Shown piece after piece: positions 31,620 through 34,596 of a stretch of 34,596 nucleotides of DNA (positions are counted from its first letter, which is position 1; every line of letters begins with the position of its first letter). Both the position numbers and the translations under genes were made by a program. Origin of the DNA: an uncultured Lachnospiraceae bacterium (lineage in GTDB: Bacteria > Bacillota > Clostridia > Lachnospirales > Lachnospiraceae); the NCBI GenBank assembly GCA_948441955.1, contig CAOJQZ010000020.1, positions 1-34,596 on the forward strand, read 5' to 3'. The notes beneath the pieces are model-generated. The model ran no database searches. It was not told the origin of the DNA and was given only the letters and a program-made list of their open reading frames with translations.

Positions 31620-32322
31620 TCAGTATACCTTTGGCAGCAGAATCCGTTTCAGCGAGGTCGATCACACCATGCGGATCACCCTGCCGGGAATTGTAAATTA
31701 TTTTCAGGATTGCAGTATTTTCCAGTCGGAAGGGCTTGGACGGGGCGTTGCATACCTGAAGGAGAAAAAAAGGGCATGGGTGCTGTCCTCCTGGCAGGTG
31801 GAGGTGGAGCGGTATCCAAAGCTTGGAGAGGAGATTAAGGTCAGCACATGGGCTACGGATTTCAAGGGGATGTTTGGGAGCCGTAACTTTTGTATGGAGG
31901 ATGAAAGAGGAGGATATGCGGCCTTCGCCAATTCTCTGTGGGTGTACATGGACATAGAAAAGGGACGTCCTGCGAAGCCTTCGGAGGAGGAGACGGCAGT
32001 CTACGGTAAGGGCGCGCCTCTTGACATGGAATACGCCTCCCGCAAGATTCCGCTTCCGGAGGAAATGGTTCAATATCCGGGATTTCCGGTAAGGAAATCC
32101 TATATTGACACCAATGAGCATGTGAATAACTGCCAGTATGTGCAGATGGCGGCAGAGGCAGCGGATGAGGAGCGGGATATTCATGGGATTCGTGCGGAAT
32201 ACAAGCGGTCCGCAGTATGCGGCGACATAATTATTCCGGAGGTATATAGAGATACGAGGCGGACAGTCGTGAAGCTGGGAGACGAACAAGGCCGTCCCTA
32301 CGCGGTGATTGAATTCAGATAA
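31606..32322 (+). CDS. Acyl-ACP thioesterase (FatA/FatB-like, double hotdog)
   Basis: This soluble enzyme releases fatty acids from acyl carrier protein. Two hotdog halves are visible: the first starts with IRFSEVDHTMRITLPGIVNYFQD, the second near residue 160 with RKSYIDTNEHVNN. The Asp-x-Asn-x-His catalytic set described for plant FatB is present (DTNEH). The 238-residue length fits the bacterial family. The ATG lies inside the CDF gene, overlapping by 14 bases in another frame; AGAGGAG is 11 bases upstream. Bacterial members have varied chain-length choice, which cannot be read here. Confidence 0.9.
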   Translation: MQRSNQYTFGSRIRFSEVDHTMRITLPGIVNYFQDCSIFQSEGLGRGVAYLKEKKRAWVLSSWQVEVERYPKLGEEIKVSTWATDFKGMFGSRNFCMEDERGGYAAFANSLWVYMDIEKGRPAKPSEEETAVYGKGAPLDMEYASRKIPLPEEMVQYPGFPVRKSYIDTNEHVNNCQYVQMAAEAADEERDIHGIRAEYKRSAVCGDIIIPEVYRDTRRTVVKLGDEQGRPYAVIEFR

Positions 32323-32340
32323 AAACGAGGAGAAAAGAAT

Positions 32341-33180
32341 ATGAGACTGACAGATGAATTAGGAAAAAGACGGATGCTCACCATAGTAAAAAAGGTAGAC
32401 TTCGGCGTTTATCTGGGAACAAAGGAGGAGCGTGTGCTCCTTCCGAAAAAGGAAGTTCCGGCGGGAGCAGAGGCGGGGGATCCGGTGGAGGTATTCCTGT
32501 ATAAGGACTCCGACGACCGCCTCATCGCTACGACCGCCGTACCCGGGATTACCCTCGGAGAGCTTGCGGTTCTAACGGTAAAGGACACGGGAAGAATCGG
32601 GGCGTTCCTTGACTGGGGACTTCCGAAGGACCTGCTTCTTCCCTTCAAGGAGCAGACGGCAAAGGTAAAGAAAGGCGATCAGGTACTGGTATCGCTGTAT
32701 GTGGATAAGAGTGGGAGACTGTGCGCGACCATGAAGGTGTACGGGCTTCTCCGTACGGATGCTCCCTATAAAAAGGATGATACAGTAGAGGGTATTATCT
32801 ATGATACCAGCGATAATTTCGGCGTATTTGTAGCAGTAGATAACTGTTACTCGGCGCTGATTCCAAAGCGGGAAGCATACGGAAAGCTGTGTGTTGGAGA
32901 TAAGGTGCATGGAAGGGTGGTGAAGGTAAGAGAGGATGGAAAGCTTGATCTGAGCGTAAGGGAAAAGGCCTTCCTGCAGATGGACACAGACGCACAGATG
33001 ATTATGGAAAAAATGAAGCAGAAGGGCGGAAAGCTTTTCTTTACGGATAAGGCGGAGCCGGAGCTTATAAAAAGAGAGCTTGGTTTGAGCAAAAGCGCAT
33101 TTAAAAGGGCAGTTGGAAGGCTCTTAAAGGAACGTCGGATCAGAATCACAGAAAACAGCATTGAGATCCTGGAGAAGTAA
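32341..33180 (+). CDS. CvfB-like S1-domain RNA-binding protein
   Basis: This 279-residue cytoplasmic protein has three S1/OB modules (about 10-65, 70-135, 145-210) and a C-terminal winged helix (about 225-279, ELIKRELGLSKSAFKRAVGRLLKE). This is the CvfB/YitL architecture. FGVYLG, IGAFLDWG and FGVFVAVDN are the repeated S1 strands. CvfB affects virulence-gene expression in Staphylococcus aureus and binds RNA; a role in RNA metabolism is likely. The start follows GAGGAG. It lies 18 bases after the thioesterase gene and probably shares its transcript. Confidence 0.92.
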   Translation: MRLTDELGKRRMLTIVKKVDFGVYLGTKEERVLLPKKEVPAGAEAGDPVEVFLYKDSDDRLIATTAVPGITLGELAVLTVKDTGRIGAFLDWGLPKDLLLPFKEQTAKVKKGDQVLVSLYVDKSGRLCATMKVYGLLRTDAPYKKDDTVEGIIYDTSDNFGVFVAVDNCYSALIPKREAYGKLCVGDKVHGRVVKVREDGKLDLSVREKAFLQMDTDAQMIMEKMKQKGGKLFFTDKAEPELIKRELGLSKSAFKRAVGRLLKERRIRITENSIEILEK

Positions 33181-33222
33181 CAGACAATCCAGAAGATTTT
33201 AATATATAGATATTGACTATAA

Positions 33223-33271
33223 ATAACCTGCATTTATTATGAAGTTCGATTTCAAAATAAATGCAGGTTAT
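33223..33271. repeat. Perfect 15-bp inverted repeat in the glycosyltransferase leader
   Basis: ATAACCTGCATTTAT (33223-33237) is repeated as its exact complement at 33257-33271, with a 19-base spacer that can fold further (GAA/TTC). No T tract follows on either strand, so it is not a standard terminator. It may be an mRNA hairpin or a binding site for a dimeric regulator. A TTGACT at 33214 just upstream hints at a promoter, but no good -10 is seen at proper spacing. Confidence 0.85.
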
Positions 33272-33310
33272 GCTAGTATGAGCATAGAAGAGAAGGAGGG
33301 CGTAAGAAGG

Positions 33311-34237
33311 GTGGAGACTATAGATGCGGCGATTCCCGTATGGAGGCCGGACGGCAGGCTTAAGGACTGTGTAGAAGGGCTTCTGTCCCAGGCTTTTCCG
33401 GTCAGGAGCATCACATTGATTCTCAGCGTAGAGGATCCTCAGGAGGAATGGGTCAGGCAGACGGAGGAGCTTCTAAAGCTTCCCGGAGTGCGGATTGAAA
33501 GGATACAGAAGCGAATGTTCAATCACGGCGGAACAAGAGCCCAATGGGCGGAAAAAAGCGATGCCGATATCCTGCTGTTCATGGTACAGGATGCAGTGCC
33601 GGCGGACAGACATCTGACGGAGAAGCTTGCAAAAGCCCTTCAGGACAGGCAGGCCGCCGTCGCATATGCAAGACACCTTCCGGACGGCAGATGCGACGCG
33701 GTAGAGGAATATGCCAGGTATTATACTTATCCTCCTGCAGGCAGAAGAAAGATATGGGCGGACGTCAGGCAGCAGGGAATATTCGGATGCTTTGCGTCCA
33801 ATGTCTGCGCGGCGTACAGAAGAAGCTGGTATGAGAGGACAGGGGGCTTCGAGAAGAAGATACTCCTGAGTGAGGACAGCGTCTTTGCCGCAAGGGCAAT
33901 GCAAAAGGGCGCCGCCGTGATATACCAGCCGGAGGCGCGGGTGATACATGCACACAGATTTTCCTTCAGGACGCAGTGGAGGAGAAACTTTGATATTGGC
34001 GTTGTACATAAGAGCTATGAGCCCCTTTTTGGAAGACTGAACCCGGAAAGGGCAGGTGCGGGGCTGCTTACGGGCACGGCCCGTTACCTGCTTAAGAGGA
34101 AACAGCTGCTAATGTTTCCGAAGCTGTTCTGTCTGGGATGTGTCAGGATGTTGGCATATCAGGCCGGAAAGCACTATGAGAGACTGCCGGGGCGTCTGGT
34201 AAAGAGCTGGTCGTTAAACAAGGAATACTGGAGGTAG
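33311..34237 (+). CDS. Family 2 glycosyltransferase (rhamnosyltransferase-like)
   Basis: This GT-A fold glycosyltransferase has about 308 residues. The opening VETIDAAIPVWRP is a classic GT2 N-terminus and follows AAGGAGGG ten bases before the GTG at 33311. Upstream ATGs at 33239 (in the hairpin loop) and 33278 lack ribosome sites. Further landmarks are FNHGGTRAQWAEKSDADILLF, then a QDAVP segment in place of the usual DxD, GCFASNVCAAYRRSWYE and LSEDSVFAARAM with the catalytic-type ED. A hydrophobic and basic C-terminal third suggests membrane association. The following LCP gene suggests that it builds a cell-wall or capsular glycan. The sugar donor is unknown; rhamnosyltransferase is a family-level guess. 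Confidence 0.85.
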   Translation: METIDAAIPVWRPDGRLKDCVEGLLSQAFPVRSITLILSVEDPQEEWVRQTEELLKLPGVRIERIQKRMFNHGGTRAQWAEKSDADILLFMVQDAVPADRHLTEKLAKALQDRQAAVAYARHLPDGRCDAVEEYARYYTYPPAGRRKIWADVRQQGIFGCFASNVCAAYRRSWYERTGGFEKKILLSEDSVFAARAMQKGAAVIYQPEARVIHAHRFSFRTQWRRNFDIGVVHKSYEPLFGRLNPERAGAGLLTGTARYLLKRKQLLMFPKLFCLGCVRMLAYQAGKHYERLPGRLVKSWSLNKEYWR

Positions 34238-34241
34238 AGGA

Positions 34242-34596
34242 ATGGAAGAAGAAAGAAAAGAGGAACCGAAGACACAGGGCAGGAAAAAGGGAAAAAAACA
34301 GATCTATATTATGGGGGCCCTTCTTATTATAGCGGCGCTCATAGTCGTCATTGCGGCATATACCACGAACAAGTGGGACAAGGTGCAGAAGGCGGAGCTT
34401 GACGAAGAGGAGCTTGGCATCTCAGAAGAAATTGAAGAGGAATTGGGGGAGGACTATCTGAATGTGGCGCTGTTCGGCGTTAATATGAAGGCAGAGGACG
34501 ACGAGCATGTGGACAGCGACGCAGTCTATGTAGTGAGCGTCAATTTAAGCACAAAGGAGCTTCAGCTGGTCTCCGTCTACGGAAACACAGTCCTTG
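34242..34596 (+). CDS. LytR-CpsA-Psr (LCP) family protein, N-terminal part (cut by window end)
   Basis: 118 codons are visible. The chain begins with a highly charged cytoplasmic tail (residues 1-20), then one membrane helix (about 21-40), a Glu-rich linker, and the start of an LCP domain at YLNVALFGV. LCP enzymes transfer glycans from lipid carriers to peptidoglycan. The usual GVDSR is GVN (Asn81), the RSD block reads DSD (91-93), and the VYRDT block reads VYGNT (Gly114, Asn115), so the first expected Arg/Asp residues are missing. The start follows GGAGG; it is four bases after the glycosyltransferase stop. It may be a non-catalytic or divergent paralogue. Confidence 0.8.
   Translation, partial: MEEERKEEPKTQGRKKGKKQIYIMGALLIIAALIVVIAAYTTNKWDKVQKAELDEEELGISEEIEEELGEDYLNVALFGVNMKAEDDEHVDSDAVYVVSVNLSTKELQLVSVYGNTVL

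Noticed and set aside
33239..33310. Earlier start of the glycosyltransferase at 33239 or 33278
   Set aside because: Base 33239 is in the loop of the 15-bp inverted repeat, and neither ATG has a ribosome site. The GTG at 33311 follows AAGGAGGG and gives the normal GT2 N-terminus.
1..34596. CRISPR arrays, tRNA or rRNA genes, insertion sequences, prophage or attachment sites
   Set aside because: None was seen: no regularly spaced repeats, cloverleaf-like segments, transposase or integrase motifs. An absence by eye is weaker than a covariance-model or profile scan.

Overview
The window looks like chromosomal DNA from a spore-forming, anaerobic Firmicute of the Lachnospiraceae (Clostridium cluster XIVa) type. 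This rests on SPOCS/LysM spore-envelope and SpoIIR sporulation genes, strong AGGAGG-type ribosome sites, tightly packed operons, moderate G+C by eye, and gut-type carbohydrate genes. I cannot name the species. No rRNA, tRNA, CRISPR array, phage or insertion sequence was recognised, and no stretch over about 300 bases lacks a gene.

Layout. (1) 1-1737: the end of a TPM-domain membrane protein followed by an SPFH/zinc-ribbon protein, a likely membrane-stress pair. (2) 1799-2473: a small XRE regulator divergent from a ~100-residue protein of unknown function. (3) 2518-5993, minus strand: a glycogen/starch debranching enzyme and an aldehyde dehydrogenase. (4) 6167-6910: a stand-alone SDR oxidoreductase. 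(5) 7060-14667: a sugar operon with binding lipoprotein, double ATPase, two permeases, a rhamnulokinase-type FGGY kinase, a class II aldolase and a DeoR regulator. It resembles rhamnose (RhaSTPQ) systems but has no sugar isomerase in view. (6) 14775-18365: a YyaL/DUF255 thioredoxin-fold protein and a siroheme nitrite/sulfite reductase. (7) 18388-22034, minus strand: pncB, murF and a Cof-type HAD phosphatase from one near-consensus promoter. (8) 22201-23646: a lipoprotein GH5 cellulase with a C-terminal CBM2-like domain. (9) 23663-25926, minus strand: malQ and a PlsC-type acyltransferase. (10) 26039-34596: a long plus-strand run with PrcB-like lipoprotein, SPOCS-LysM protein, ispE, GntR regulator, spoIIR, CDF metal exporter, acyl-ACP thioesterase, CvfB-like S1 protein, glycosyltransferase and a truncated LCP-family protein.

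Metabolically, glgX and malQ serve glycogen/maltodextrin turnover, the GH5 enzyme attacks beta-glucans at the cell surface, and the ABC operon imports and phosphorylates a (deoxy)sugar before aldol cleavage. The last block mixes sporulation and envelope functions.

The observations most worth a second look are: the isomerase-less sugar operon with a palindrome over its promoter; the Glu-to-Gln change in the second ATPase site; a forespore-type promoter in front of spoIIR; a perfect 15-bp inverted repeat before the glycosyltransferase; an LCP protein lacking the usual Arg/Asp active-site residues; an NDDD metal site in the CDF transporter; and a GntR-type operator ahead of ispE. None is proof of a wholly new system.
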